From: Actinophytocola sp044466355 | Lineage (GTDB): Bacteria; Actinomycetota; Actinomycetes; Mycobacteriales; Pseudonocardiaceae | Length of the DNA: 64,000 nt | NCBI RefSeq assembly: GCF_044466355.1 | Contig: NZ_JBITMQ010000024.1 | Location: forward strand, 19,542-83,541 | Direction of reading: 5' to 3' | Shown: positions 8,149 to 16,354 of the stretch, in pieces | Layout: the number at the start of each line of letters is the position of its first letter | Position numbering within the stretch: the stretch's first letter is position 1 | The notes under the pieces: generated by a model | Database searches by the model: none | Seen by the model: only the letters and a program-made list of their open reading frames with translations | What the model was told of the DNA's origin: nothing | Translations under genes and position numbers: made by a program

Positions 8149-8748
8149 TCAGCGCAGCCATGGGTTCTTCTCGACGGTGTCGAGTTTCGCCCACTGCTTT
8201 CCGAAGCCCCAGGTGTTGCCCGCGGCCACGATGGCCAGCCAGATCATCACGAGGGCGTAGATGACGTGGTAGTCGAGGATGGGGTTGGTGGACATGGTGG
8301 GTTCGCCGGCGTCGGTGAACCGGTCGAGCGGCCACTCCGCTGCCCACATCAGCAGCATCATGACCGTGCCCGCCACGGCGGCGATGCGCAGTCCGATGCC
8401 GAGCACCAGGGCGATGCCGATGCCGGCGAGGCCGAGCATGAACAGCCAGTCTGCCCACGCCGCGCCCGCCCAGCCGCGGAACATGGCCGCGAACGGTCCG
8501 TGGTCGATGTTGCCGAGGAAGCCCTGGGTCGGCGAGCCACCGTTGATCCAGGCGCGTTCGCTGGGCGTGGCGTAGCCGAACCCGAACAGCTTGTCGAGGA
8601 AGGCCCACAGGAACACCAGCCCCGTGGCGATCCGCACGACGGCCACGAAGGCCGCCCTGGTGCCCCGCTCGGGTGCGTTGTCGACCGGGGTCGTGGCGCG
8701 CTGCGTCGGGATGTCCTTGTGTTGGTGCGGTTGATCCTTGAGGGACAT
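8149..8748 (-). CDS. DoxX/DoxD-like four-TM membrane protein
   Basis: A 199-residue integral membrane protein with about four hydrophobic segments (FVAVVRIATGLVFLWAFLDKL near 35-55, WADWLFMLGLAGIGIALVLG, LRIAAVAGTVMMLLMW, and DYHVIYALVMIWLAIVAAG). This matches the DoxX family, which includes thiosulfate:quinone oxidoreductase subunits and proteins of redox complexes. The 34 N-terminal residues are polar and His/Pro-rich. A substrate is not evident. The ATG start at 8748 opens a long upstream region with a 22-bp-spaced pair of weak DosR-like sites, and a strong terminator follows. Confidence 0.75.
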   Translation of the reverse strand: MSLKDQPHQHKDIPTQRATTPVDNAPERGTRAAFVAVVRIATGLVFLWAFLDKLFGFGYATPSERAWINGGSPTQGFLGNIDHGPFAAMFRGWAGAAWADWLFMLGLAGIGIALVLGIGLRIAAVAGTVMMLLMWAAEWPLDRFTDAGEPTMSTNPILDYHVIYALVMIWLAIVAAGNTWGFGKQWAKLDTVEKNPWLR

Positions 8749-8809
8749 TGTCGACCTCTCTTTCGTGGAGTTCGGTATCAGTCTCAACCGGTTGGCGCGG
8801 CACGGTCTG

Positions 8810-8845
8810 GAGTCCAAGGTCCTTCCCGTGGCGAGCGTTGGTCCC
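8810..8845. promoter_or_regulatory. Weak DosR-like site pair, 22 bp apart
   Basis: GAGTCCAAGGTCCT at 8810-8823 and CGAGCGTTGGTCCC at 8832-8845 each match 7/10 arm bases and are exactly 22 bp apart start to start. Alone each is unremarkable in GC-rich DNA; the spacing recurs in other promoters here. They lie 62-97 bp upstream of the DoxX-like gene and also just before the plus gene at 8881. Confidence 0.4.
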
Positions 8846-8880
8846 TGGTTGCCGAACCGGGCTGTTGAGACGCTGACCAG

Positions 8881-10335
8881 GTGACGCAGAAGAGTCCGTT
8901 CGTCGCTGTGCGGGAGACCCACATCGGAGTGGTGTTCCTGGTCGGCGAACGCGTGTACAAGCTGAAGAAGCCGGTGGATCTGGGGTTCCTGGACTTCGGG
9001 ACGCGTGCGCGCAGGCTGGCCGCCTGCCAGCGGGAGGTCGTGCTGAACCGACGGCTGGCGCCGGACGTTTACCTTGGCATCGCCACGGTGTCCGATGTGG
9101 ATGAAGGGCCTGGTGAGCCATTGGTGGTGATGCGGCGGATGCCGGAGGATCGCAGACTCAGCACGCTGGCCCGCGCGGGCGTCCCGCTGACCGGGGAGAT
9201 CAGCCGGCTGGCGCGCGTGCTCGCGGCGTTCCACGCGGCCGCCGAACGTGGGCGGCATGTCGACGCGGAAGGCACCGTCGCGGCCCTGTCCGCACGATGG
9301 GAGGCGAGCTTCGCGCAGGTCGACGAGGTGGGTGCCGAGGTCGTCCCGGCCGATGCACGCGCCGAGATCGTCCAGCGGGCACGGGACTTCCTCGCCGGGC
9401 GTGCCGAACTGTTCGCGTCGCGGCTGGCCCAGGGGCGGATAGTGGACGGGCACGGGGATCTGCTCGCCGACGACATCTTCGTGCTCGACGACGGACCGAG
9501 AGTGCTGGACTGCCTGGAGTTCGACGACCGCCTGCGCAGGCTCGACGGCCTCGATGACATCGCTTTCCTGGCAATGGACCTGGAACGGCTCGACAGGGCG
9601 GAACTCGGCGCACTGCTGCTGGACCGGTACGCCGAGTACAGCGGAGATCCAGCCCCGGCGTCATTGCGCGCCCACTACGTCGCCTACCGGGCGTTCGTGC
9701 GGGTGAAGGTCGCGTGCCTGCGGCACGCACAGGGGGATGTGCGGGCCGCAGGTGAAGCACGTGAGTACGCGGACATCGCACTGCGGCACCTCCGGCGCGG
9801 TGCGGTGCGGCTCGTGCTGGTCGGTGGCCTGCCTGGATCGGGCAAGACCACGATCGCCGGCCGTCTCGCCGACGAGTTGGGCGCGGTGCTGCTGTCCAGT
9901 GACCGCGTGCGCAAGGAACTCGCCGGTATCGACCCCGCGTGGCACGCGCCCGCACCCTACCGGTCCGGGATCTATTCGCCGGAGCACACAGAACGGACCT
10001 ATGCCGAGCTGCTGCGGAGAGCCGGAGAGCTGCTGGCGCGTGGCGAGCAGGTGGTGCTGGACGCGTCCTGGTCGGCTGCCGCCGCACGGGACCTGGCCCG
10101 AGAACTGGCGGAGCGGACGCGCAGCACGTTCGTGCCTCTGCGCTGTATCGCTCCTGTCACTGTCACAGACGACAGGCTGCGGACACGCACCGGTTCAATG
10201 TCCGACGCGGACCCCGAGATCGCGCATGCCATGGCTGCCGACGAGGAACTCTGGCCGGAGGCACGTGACCTCAATACCTCCGGCTCCCCGGACGCGGCGG
10301 TCACCGAGGCGATGCGGATCGTCAGGACCGTCTGA
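8881..10335 (+). CDS. Rv2004c-like fusion: aminoglycoside-phosphotransferase-like kinase plus P-loop ATPase
   Basis: A 484-residue two-domain protein. The N-terminal half resembles aminoglycoside phosphotransferases: VYKLKKPVDLGFLDF near 25-39 carries the ATP-binding lysines, and HGDLLADDIF at 191-200 is a variant of the HGDxxxxN catalytic loop with D in place of the usual N. The C-terminal half is a P-loop kinase with GLPGSGKTT at 316-324 and SSDRVRKELAG. M. tuberculosis Rv2004c, a DosR-regulon protein, has this architecture. Substrate unknown. GTG start at 8881 follows a weak ribosome binding site; this is the only start before the conserved region. Confidence 0.85.
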   Translation: MTQKSPFVAVRETHIGVVFLVGERVYKLKKPVDLGFLDFGTRARRLAACQREVVLNRRLAPDVYLGIATVSDVDEGPGEPLVVMRRMPEDRRLSTLARAGVPLTGEISRLARVLAAFHAAAERGRHVDAEGTVAALSARWEASFAQVDEVGAEVVPADARAEIVQRARDFLAGRAELFASRLAQGRIVDGHGDLLADDIFVLDDGPRVLDCLEFDDRLRRLDGLDDIAFLAMDLERLDRAELGALLLDRYAEYSGDPAPASLRAHYVAYRAFVRVKVACLRHAQGDVRAAGEAREYADIALRHLRRGAVRLVLVGGLPGSGKTTIAGRLADELGAVLLSSDRVRKELAGIDPAWHAPAPYRSGIYSPEHTERTYAELLRRAGELLARGEQVVLDASWSAAAARDLARELAERTRSTFVPLRCIAPVTVTDDRLRTRTGSMSDADPEIAHAMAADEELWPEARDLNTSGSPDAAVTEAMRIVRTV

Positions 10336-10558
10336 CCCGCATCAGGCGGTTGATACGGCACGCGCTCGGCGGATCCAGTCGTGGCACGCGTTTCCTGGGT
10401 GCCTCCGGCTGCGTCTCGACGGGTAGGTCGCGTCCCTCGGCGGCGGTCAGTCCGAGCATCTCGAGGAGTTCGGCGAGATCGGCGGCGTCCCGTGCGAGCC
10501 CGGCGACCGTGCGAGCGGCCCTGTGTCGTTGCCACGCAGACGTTGTTTCGCCTGTCAT
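10322..10558 (-). CDS. Small hypothetical protein under a DosR-like site
   Basis: A 78-residue frame beginning MTGETTSAWQ at 10558, with a helical middle (TVAGLARDAADLAELLEMLGL) and basic, proline-rich tail. G/C-biased third positions support coding. I do not recognise a named family with certainty, although short actinobacterial proteins with an ELLxMLGL segment are familiar. It converges on and overlaps the kinase gene end by 14 bp. The DosR-like site at 10594-10607 lies 36 bp upstream of its start. An upstream in-frame ATG at 10654 would overlap that site, so 10558 is preferred. Confidence 0.5.
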   Translation of the reverse strand: MTGETTSAWQRHRAARTVAGLARDAADLAELLEMLGLTAAEGRDLPVETQPEAPRKRVPRLDPPSACRINRLMRVRRS

Positions 10559-10593
10559 GTGTTCAGGATCGGCCAACACGTCCGGCCAGGACA

Positions 10594-10607
10594 CGGACGA
10601 AAGTCCT
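10594..10607. promoter_or_regulatory. DosR-like site CGGACGAAAGTCCT
   Basis: Eight of ten arm bases match GGGAC-N4-GTCCC. It lies 36 bp upstream of the small minus-strand gene at 10558 and 58 bp upstream of the PhoU-like fragment and HPF-like gene on the plus strand, so it may act on both. No good partner at 22 bp was found. Confidence 0.5.
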
Positions 10608-10665
10608 TGCCAGAACAGCCTTTCGATGGATTCGATGGTGGTCGGTCGACACACACGATGGCGTC

Positions 10666-10833
10666 ATGACGACCATGCGAAGACTGTCAGGGCTCGACGC
10701 GGAGGTCGTCGTGGACCTCGCGTTCATCGGCCGGTACTACGAACGGTTCGCCGACCACGCGGTCGACCTCGGCCGCGGTATCGGCTACCTCACGGGCCGG
10801 GACGCACTCGAAACATCGACGGGAACGAGGTGA
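10666..10833 (+). pseudogene. PhoU C-terminal fragment (55 residues)
   Basis: The 55-residue frame MTTMRRLSGLDAEVV then LAFIGRYYERFADHAVDLG matches the last helix pair of PhoU, where the typical motif is an ER-(I/F)-DHA-(V/T) segment after a three-helix unit. Full PhoU proteins are about 215 residues, so only the final quarter is present. Either it is a relic or it is a small helical protein reusing the PhoU end. It has its own ATG and a stop 7 bp before the HPF-like gene, so it may still be translated. Called a fragment because the metal-binding repeats are incomplete. Confidence 0.5.
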
Positions 10834-10840
10834 ATCGGCA

Positions 10841-11176
10841 ATGCACATCATCGAACTGCCGGAACCGATTCTGACCACACGCGGCGAATTCGGTGAAGGG
10901 TTGACGGAGCTGCTCATCACCAAGCTGGCGGTCCTGGCCAGGCACGCGCACGAACCGGTGCTCGCGATCCGGGTCGAGTTCGACCGGCGTGCCGACCCCG
11001 CCGGGCGCCCGGTTCGCGCGCAGGCCGACGTCGACGTCAACGGCAGACACGTGCACGCGACCGCCACGGGCGGGACCGCGCGCGAGGCGGTCGACCTGCT
11101 CGTGCCCAAGCTGGTGCGGCAGATGGACGACCGGCCGCACGCACACCGCCGACGCCGCACACGCCGGCTCACGTGA
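10841..11176 (+). CDS. HPF/RaiA-like ribosome-associated inhibitor (short form)
   Basis: A 111-residue protein resembling the N-terminal domain of hibernation-promoting factors: a beta strand with ILTTRGEFGEGLTELLITKLAVL, a central FDRRADPAGRPVRAQADVDVNGRHVHATATG, and a final helix TAREAVDLLVPKLVRQM, then an Arg-rich tail. Such proteins bind the small ribosomal subunit and idle translation. It lacks the C-terminal dimerisation domain of long HPF. DosR-regulated Rv0079 is a comparable translation inhibitor in M. tuberculosis. ATG 10841, 7 bp after the PhoU fragment. Confidence 0.7.
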   Translation: MHIIELPEPILTTRGEFGEGLTELLITKLAVLARHAHEPVLAIRVEFDRRADPAGRPVRAQADVDVNGRHVHATATGGTAREAVDLLVPKLVRQMDDRPHAHRRRRTRRLT

Positions 11177-11186
11177 TACACACAAA

Positions 11187-11226
11187 TGTGGATGCCCCTG
11201 GGCCCGCGGGCCCAGGGGCATCCACA
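11187..11226. terminator. Perfect 19-bp-stem hairpin
   Basis: Two 19-base arms (11187-11205 and 11208-11226; core GCCCCTGGGCCC / GGGCCCAGGGGC) pair perfectly around a 2-base centre. It lies between the convergent HPF-like (stop 11176) and GAPDH (stop 11238) genes and is almost certainly a bidirectional terminator. Confidence 0.9.
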
Positions 11227-11237
11227 TGCGGGAGGGG

Positions 11238-12257
11238 TCACATCGTCCGGGCCATCAGGTGTGCGAGGTCGAGGGTCCGGTTGGCGTAGCCCCATTCGTT
11301 GTCGTACCAGCCGAACACCTTGACCACGTCACCTTCGACCTTGGTCAGCGCGGCGTCGAAAACGCACGACGCGGGGTCGCCGATGATGTCGCGGGACACG
11401 ATCGGTTCCTCGGTGTGGCGCAGCACGGACTTGAGGCGCCCGTTCGCCGCGTCCGCGAACGCGCGGTTCACCTGGTCCGCGGTGACGTCCTCGGTGGCGA
11501 CCCGCACGGTCAGGTCGGTCAGCGACCCGTTCTCCACGGGCACGCGCACGGCGACGCCGTCGAGGCGGCCCGCCAGCTCCGGCAGCACCTCACCGACCGC
11601 GACCGCGGCGCCCGTGCTCGTCGGGATCATGTTCACCGCGGCGGAACGGGCCCGGCGCGGGTCCTTGTGCGGACCGTCGAGCAGGTTCTGGTCGTTGGTG
11701 TAGCTGTGGATGGTGGTCATGACGCCGTTCACCACGCCGAAGGCGTTGTGCAGCACCCACAGCATCGGGGCGAGGCAGTTCGTCGTGCAGGACGCGTTCG
11801 ACACGATGTCGTGGTTCGCCGGGTCGTACACGTCCTCGTTCACGCCCATGACGATGGTCGCGTCGACCTTCTTGCCCGGTGCGGTGATGATGACCTTGCG
11901 CGCGCCTGCGTTCAGGTGGGCGGCCGCCGCCTCCCGGGTGCGGAACTTGCCGGTCGACTCGAACACGAGGTCCACGCCCAGCTCGCGCCATGGCAGTGCC
12001 GCGGGGTCGCGTTCGCCCAGGACTCGGATGCTCTGGCCGTTCACCGAGAGGGTGTTCTCGACCGCGTACACAGGGACGTGCCATGGCCCGTAGGTGGAGT
12101 CGTGGCGCAGCAGGTTGGCGAGAATCTCGGCGTCGGCGATGTCGTTGATCGCGACGATCTCGATGCCGAGCTCACCGTTGTCGGCCCGGTCGACGGCCGA
12201 GCGCAGCAGATCCCGTCCGATGCGCCCGAACCCGTTGATGCCGATGCGGATGGTCAT
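11238..12257 (-). CDS. gap: Glyceraldehyde-3-phosphate dehydrogenase
   Basis: A 339-residue, full-length class I GAPDH: NAD-binding INGFGRIGR at residues 7-15, the catalytic SNASCTTNC at 153-161 with Cys157, SYTNDQ after it, and the C-terminal WYDNEWGYANR. It oxidises glyceraldehyde-3-phosphate to 1,3-bisphosphoglycerate in the cytoplasm. Asn38-Asp39 at the end of the second strand point to NAD rather than NADP. It sits 4 bp after an Acg-type nitroreductase stop, so it is probably co-expressed with the stress genes and may be a second GAPDH dedicated to low-oxygen metabolism (inference). Confidence 0.96.
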   Translation of the reverse strand: MTIRIGINGFGRIGRDLLRSAVDRADNGELGIEIVAINDIADAEILANLLRHDSTYGPWHVPVYAVENTLSVNGQSIRVLGERDPAALPWRELGVDLVFESTGKFRTREAAAAHLNAGARKVIITAPGKKVDATIVMGVNEDVYDPANHDIVSNASCTTNCLAPMLWVLHNAFGVVNGVMTTIHSYTNDQNLLDGPHKDPRRARSAAVNMIPTSTGAAVAVGEVLPELAGRLDGVAVRVPVENGSLTDLTVRVATEDVTADQVNRAFADAANGRLKSVLRHTEEPIVSRDIIGDPASCVFDAALTKVEGDVVKVFGWYDNEWGYANRTLDLAHLMARTM

Positions 12258-12261
12258 GTTC

Positions 12262-13272
12262 TCACCTTCTGTGTGTTACTGGCAGGTGTTCGACGGTGTC
12301 CTCGGGCCGGCGGACCGGGCTGCGTGGCAGTGGCGGCGCCGAGGTGGGCGTCCAGCCGACGCGCAGGATCAGGTGGGGGTGGGCCGCCCCGTCGAGGACC
12401 TCGTCGCGGACCGCGGCGCGGGTCGCGGGGACTTCGAACGGTTGCGACAGCGGGCACGTCGCGAGCCCCAGGTCCGTGGCGGCCAGGAGCACGGCACTCG
12501 CCGCCTCTCCCGCTCGCAGTACCGACGCCGGGTCGTCGTGGAGGGTGGCGAGGACGAGTAGTTCGCTGCCGTCGGGCTCGCCGCGACCGGTGGCCGCGTT
12601 GTCCAGCGACCCACCGGGGAACGCCCGCATCAGTGTGTCGTCGTGTCGGATCGACGTGGCTGTGCCGGCGGCGGTGAGCACGCCGTCCTTGGCGGCGAAG
12701 CTGGTTCTGCTCCACGCGGTCAGCTCGGCCTGGTAGCCGGGGTCGGCGGCCTGTGCGCGTGCGGCCGCGTCGATGGCGCGGGTGAGCTGCCAGCGAACGG
12801 CGCTGTCGATGACCGGGACCAGCAGCCCGCCTGCCTGGCCCGCGCGGCGCACCAGCAGGTCGACGTGGGCGGCGGGTACCTCCCACGAGGTGTAACGGCG
12901 TCGGTCCGTGCGGCGGCGGTGGATGGCGCGCAGGAGCGCGAAGTCGTCGTCGGTCGGCAGGTGTGGCCGCGTCTCGACGGCGGCGAGGTGGTCGGGATCG
13001 TGCTCGTTGGGGAAGCGGTGCACGATCGTCCGTCTGCCGAGCGCCGCGAACGCCACGCGCAGGTGGTGCAGCGCCGCGCCGCAGGAGAGCAGCAGGTCCC
13101 GGCCGTCCGGGTCCGTCACCCGCAGCCTGCGTGCCCGGTCGGCCATCAGGTGCACGGCGTCACCACCCACCAACCAGCGCCATGGCTGCGTGTTGTGGAC
13201 CGACGGCGCACGGTTGGCGAGTTCGATCGCGGCGAGCACGGTCTGGTGGTCCGGTGCGGAGACGGCGTTCAT
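12262..13272 (-). CDS. Acg-family putative nitroreductase (paralogue 2)
   Basis: A 336-residue Acg-type protein with APSVHNTQPW near residues 22-31, DPDGRDLLLSCGAAL at 54-68, RRRTDRRRY in the middle and a C-terminal LILRVGW. It is closely similar to the 336-residue paralogue at 25546, suggesting duplication. First gene of a unit with gap. The GGAGG before ATG 13272 is only one base away, so initiation may use the AGGGG further upstream or a slightly different start. Three DosR-like sites lie 36-93 bp upstream, shared with the divergent DUF1918 gene. Confidence 0.88.
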   Translation of the reverse strand: MNAVSAPDHQTVLAAIELANRAPSVHNTQPWRWLVGGDAVHLMADRARRLRVTDPDGRDLLLSCGAALHHLRVAFAALGRRTIVHRFPNEHDPDHLAAVETRPHLPTDDDFALLRAIHRRRTDRRRYTSWEVPAAHVDLLVRRAGQAGGLLVPVIDSAVRWQLTRAIDAAARAQAADPGYQAELTAWSRTSFAAKDGVLTAAGTATSIRHDDTLMRAFPGGSLDNAATGRGEPDGSELLVLATLHDDPASVLRAGEAASAVLLAATDLGLATCPLSQPFEVPATRAAVRDEVLDGAAHPHLILRVGWTPTSAPPLPRSPVRRPEDTVEHLPVTHRR

Positions 13273-13307
13273 GCCTCCACGGTCGTTGGTTCCCCTCGGC
13301 CGCGGCA

Positions 13308-13365
13308 GTGCACAAGTTCCTCGTCACGCGCGACGTTGGACCCGGCGGTCCGGGACCTCGGGCTC
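13308..13365. promoter_or_regulatory. Three DosR-like sites at exact 22-bp intervals
   Basis: GTGCACAAGTTCCT (13308-13321, 5/10), GCGACGTTGGACCC (13330-13343, 8/10) and GGGACCTCGGGCTC (13352-13365, 8/10) start exactly 22 bp apart, two helical turns. The first is weak by arm count, but with its flank (CGGCAGTGCACAAGTTCC) it closely matches elements at 26614 and 54354. They lie between the divergent nitroreductase (13272) and DUF1918 (13430) genes. Confidence 0.6.
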
Positions 13366-13429
13366 TCCCGGTGCCGCCGCGCGGCGCCGAGCATGGAGCC
13401 GAGCCCGAGTTTCGGGGAAAGGACCAGCT

Positions 13430-13699
13430 GTGCACGCCAAACCAGGTGACTGGCTGATCGTCGAGATCGCCGGAACCGCCCACTCCGCCCGCCGAGCGCG
13501 GATCCTCGACGTCAGCCCGCCGGACGGCGCACCGCCGTTCACGGTGCGGTGGCTGGACACCGACCGCGAGTCGCTGGTGTTCCCCGGTGCCGACGCGCAC
13601 GTCATGACCCAGGAAGAACTCGACGCTCTCGACGCGCGAGTGGCGGCGCGAGCCGTGGAAGTCCAACGCCACATCCTCGGGCGGAGGCGGACGCCATGA
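13430..13699 (+). CDS. DUF1918 protein
   Basis: An 89-residue protein with the DUF1918 pattern: HAKPGDWLIVE at the N-terminus, a beta-rich ARILDVSPPDGAPPFTVRWLDTDRESLVFPGADAHVM core and a helical tail. The fold resembles small SH3-like barrels; the function is not established, and members are common near actinobacterial stress genes. The GTG start at 13430 has GGGGAAAGGA upstream and opens the family motif. It overlaps the next gene by ATGA. The DosR-like sites upstream suggest it leads the plus-strand stress operon. Confidence 0.88.
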   Translation: MHAKPGDWLIVEIAGTAHSARRARILDVSPPDGAPPFTVRWLDTDRESLVFPGADAHVMTQEELDALDARVAARAVEVQRHILGRRRTP

Positions 13700-14313
13700 G
13701 TACCGAACGGCCCGCCGGGCCGTCGCTGGTCCTGCGGCTCGCACGGCTGGTACGACCCGGCGGGAACCCGTTGGCGCGTGGCGTCGACCGCGCCGAAGGC
13801 ACGGCGGTGATCCTGTTCATCCTGTTGGCGCTCGTGCTGGTGCCGGTCCTGCTGACCCTCGGTTCGGAGACCTACTCGAACCTCGCCGAGCGCGGCGAGC
13901 GGCAGGCGGCCACGCGACACGAGACCGTCGCGGTCCTCACCGAGAACGCGCCGGTGGCGTCTGTCGGCGCCCAGGGCGACGGCGTCCGCATGACGCCGAA
14001 GGTGGCCGCCCACTGGCAGCTACCCGACGGAACCTTCCGCACCGGGTTGGTCGACGCCGAGACCGGCATGAAGGCCGGTGCGGAGGTACCGGTCTGGCTG
14101 GACCGATCCGGCAGGGCCGTGGACCCACCGGTTTCCTCGGCGGACGCCGTGGTCGGCGGTGTGCTGGTCGCGGTGTCCGGCTGGCTCGTCGTCGCGGGAC
14201 TGTGCGCACTGTTCTGCCGGGGGGTCCACCACGCGTTGGACCGGCGCCGGTACCGGGCCTGGGAGACCGAATGGGCCCGGGTGGAACCCGAGTGGGACGA
14301 CCAGCACCGCTAG
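13696..14313 (+). CDS. Rv1733c-like two-TM membrane protein (paralogue 2)
   Basis: A 205-residue paralogue of the protein at 1994, with the same PGGNPLARGVDR segment (residues 21-32), TM1 at about 35-57, an extracellular domain with VAAHWQLPDG and VPVWLDRSGRAVDPP, TM2 near 152-175 and the same terminal WARVEPEW motif. Function unknown. It is coupled by ATGA to DUF1918 and followed after 111 bp by an Acg-type nitroreductase, the same pairing as at 1994-3533. This suggests the pair was duplicated as a unit. Confidence 0.85.
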   Translation: MSTERPAGPSLVLRLARLVRPGGNPLARGVDRAEGTAVILFILLALVLVPVLLTLGSETYSNLAERGERQAATRHETVAVLTENAPVASVGAQGDGVRMTPKVAAHWQLPDGTFRTGLVDAETGMKAGAEVPVWLDRSGRAVDPPVSSADAVVGGVLVAVSGWLVVAGLCALFCRGVHHALDRRRYRAWETEWARVEPEWDDQHR

Positions 14314-14424
14314 GTGGGACCAACTGCCCCGGTGGATAGGGAACGACGACCGCTGCCGTCACCTGTGTCGACCGGTCACGCTGAGGTTGGTCCGGGAGAT
14401 TGGACCTTGAGCCAGGAGACAACC

Positions 14425-15399
14425 ATGGACATCGTCAGGACGGTGATCGAGCAGGCGCTGTGGGCGGCGACCCGTGCGCCATCGGTGCACAACACCCAGC
14501 CGTGGCGATTCGTGGTCGCGCCCCCGTACGTGGAGCTGCACCTCGATCGAGACCGGGTGCTGCCGGTGGTGGATCCCGCCGGGCGGGAGGCGCGCATGTC
14601 GTGTGGTGCGGCGCTCTACAACCTGCGGCTCGCGATCGAGGTTGCGGGCCGTGGTGTGGTGCTCGACCTCCTGCCCGACGAGCACCGTCCGGATCTGCTC
14701 GCGGTCCTGCGGGTGAGCGGGGTCCGTGCGGTTGCCCCGAGACAGACGACGCTCATGCGGGCCGTTCCGCTCCGGAGGACCAACCGCTGGCCGTTCATCG
14801 AGAGGCCGGTGCCGTCCGAACACCGCAACGTGCTCTTCCACGCCGCCGAGGAGGAGCGGGCACACCTGATCGTGCTGGACACGCCGAAGAAGCTGGACAC
14901 GTTCGCCACGCTGCTGCGTCGCGCGGAACACCTCCAGCAGGAGGACCCGGACTTCCAGCACGAGTTGCGTGTGTGGGCGGACCGGGACGTCGACCATGCC
15001 GAGGACGGCGTGCCGCGCTCGGCGGGTGGCCCGCGCCCCGCAGGCGGGTCGCTGCTCACACCGAGACAGTTCCACCCCGGCGTCGCCGTGGAGCGACCGT
15101 TCGAGCAAGAGCCGCTGGTGGTCATGCTGACCACACACGGCGACACCCACGGTGACCATGTGCGTGCCGGGCTCGCCATGCAGCACGTGCTGTTGTCGGC
15201 CACCAAGCTCGGCTTGAGCGCGTCCTTTCTCTCCCAGGCGGTGGAAGTACCCGCGGTCCGCGCCGCGCTGCGCACCCGGCTCGATGTGCGTGGATATCCG
15301 CAGGCCGTGTTGCGCGTCGGTTACGGCCACCCGGTCGGCCGCACACCCCGCAGGCCGGTCAGCGCGGTCACCACTGTCCGCGGGAAGAGTCAGTCATGA
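14425..15399 (+). CDS. Acg-family putative nitroreductase (paralogue 3)
   Basis: A 324-residue Acg-type protein: APSVHNTQPW near residues 18-27, DPAGREARMSCGAAL at 50-64, RRTNRWPF in the middle, and C-terminal YPQAVLRVGYG. The ATG at 14425 follows CAGGAGAC. A candidate DosR-like site GGGACCAACTGCCC (8/10) lies at 14316-14329. It follows the Rv1733c-like gene and precedes three universal stress protein genes. The four Acg paralogues differ most in their C-terminal halves, so they may bind different ligands. Confidence 0.88.
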   Translation: MDIVRTVIEQALWAATRAPSVHNTQPWRFVVAPPYVELHLDRDRVLPVVDPAGREARMSCGAALYNLRLAIEVAGRGVVLDLLPDEHRPDLLAVLRVSGVRAVAPRQTTLMRAVPLRRTNRWPFIERPVPSEHRNVLFHAAEEERAHLIVLDTPKKLDTFATLLRRAEHLQQEDPDFQHELRVWADRDVDHAEDGVPRSAGGPRPAGGSLLTPRQFHPGVAVERPFEQEPLVVMLTTHGDTHGDHVRAGLAMQHVLLSATKLGLSASFLSQAVEVPAVRAALRTRLDVRGYPQAVLRVGYGHPVGRTPRRPVSAVTTVRGKSQS

Positions 15400-15433
15400 C
15401 CACCACGCCTGGCCGACATGTGAGGAGGGCACC

Positions 15434-16354
15434 GTGATCGCGGAAGACCAGCACTTGTCCGAACACTGCGACCACCCGGTGGTGGTCGGTGTGGACGGAT
15501 CGGCGTCCGCCCTGCGGGCGGTCCGCTGGGCCGCACGGGAGGCGGCGAGCCGGAGCACGCCGTTGCGGCTGGTGCACGTGTGCGACCTGACACCTGTGCA
15601 ACGGCCACACCGGTTCGCGCCGCCACGGGAATACCACGCGGCTGTCCTGGCCCAGGGAAGGCACTGGCTCAACGAAGCGAGCCGCGCCGCGCGACAGGCG
15701 ACCTCCAGGCTGTCGGTGATCACGGACCTGCGGGCGGGCTTGGCGGCCGAGGTGCTGGTCTCCGAGTCGCGGACGGCGCAGCTGTTGGTGCTCGGCTCCC
15801 GCGGGCTGGGTGGGTTCCGGGCCATGGTGGTCGGGTCCGTCGCGGCGGCGCTGTCCGCCCACGGCCACTGCCCGGTCGTGGTCATGCGTTCGTGCGGACA
15901 TGACAGTGCGCCGCCGGAGGGCGGACCGGTCGTGGTGGGTGCCGACTGCTCCCAGGTGAGCGATGTCACGCTGGCCTTCGCGTTCGAGTGGGCGGCCGCA
16001 CACGCTGTTCCGCTGGTGGCCGTGCACACGTGGCTGGACGTGAACATGGCCGGTGCGTGGACCGCGCTGCCGGACACGGTGGACTGGAACTCGGTCCAGG
16101 CCGAGGAGGAGAAGCGGCTAGATGACCGACTTTCCCCGTGGCGGGACAAGTTCCCCACCGTCGACGTCCGGGCCGTGGTGCGGAGGGACCAGCCCGCCCG
16201 CGCATTGCCCGCGCACGCCGACGGCGCGGGCCTGATCGTCGTCGGCTCCCAAGGGCGGGACGCGTTCGCCGGCGCGGCAACCAGCTCCGTGAGCCAAACC
16301 CTGTTGCACCTCGCCGAATGCCCGGTCGTGGTGGCACGAACGGATCGGACATGA
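15434..16354 (+). CDS. Tandem-domain universal stress protein (USP A)
   Basis: A 306-residue protein with two UspA domains (about residues 15-155 and 165-305). The first has the ATP-binding pattern G-2X-G-9X-G(S) intact as GSRGLGGFRAMVVGS. The second has GSQGRDAFAGAATSS, in which the last glycine is replaced by serine, so ATP binding there may be weakened. The first strand is VVVGVDGSASALRAVRWA. GTG start 15434 with GAGGAGGG. It is coupled to the next USP by ATGA. DosR regulons carry several such tandem USPs (Rv2623, Rv2005c, Rv1996). Confidence 0.9.
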   Translation: MIAEDQHLSEHCDHPVVVGVDGSASALRAVRWAAREAASRSTPLRLVHVCDLTPVQRPHRFAPPREYHAAVLAQGRHWLNEASRAARQATSRLSVITDLRAGLAAEVLVSESRTAQLLVLGSRGLGGFRAMVVGSVAAALSAHGHCPVVVMRSCGHDSAPPEGGPVVVGADCSQVSDVTLAFAFEWAAAHAVPLVAVHTWLDVNMAGAWTALPDTVDWNSVQAEEEKRLDDRLSPWRDKFPTVDVRAVVRRDQPARALPAHADGAGLIVVGSQGRDAFAGAATSSVSQTLLHLAECPVVVARTDRT

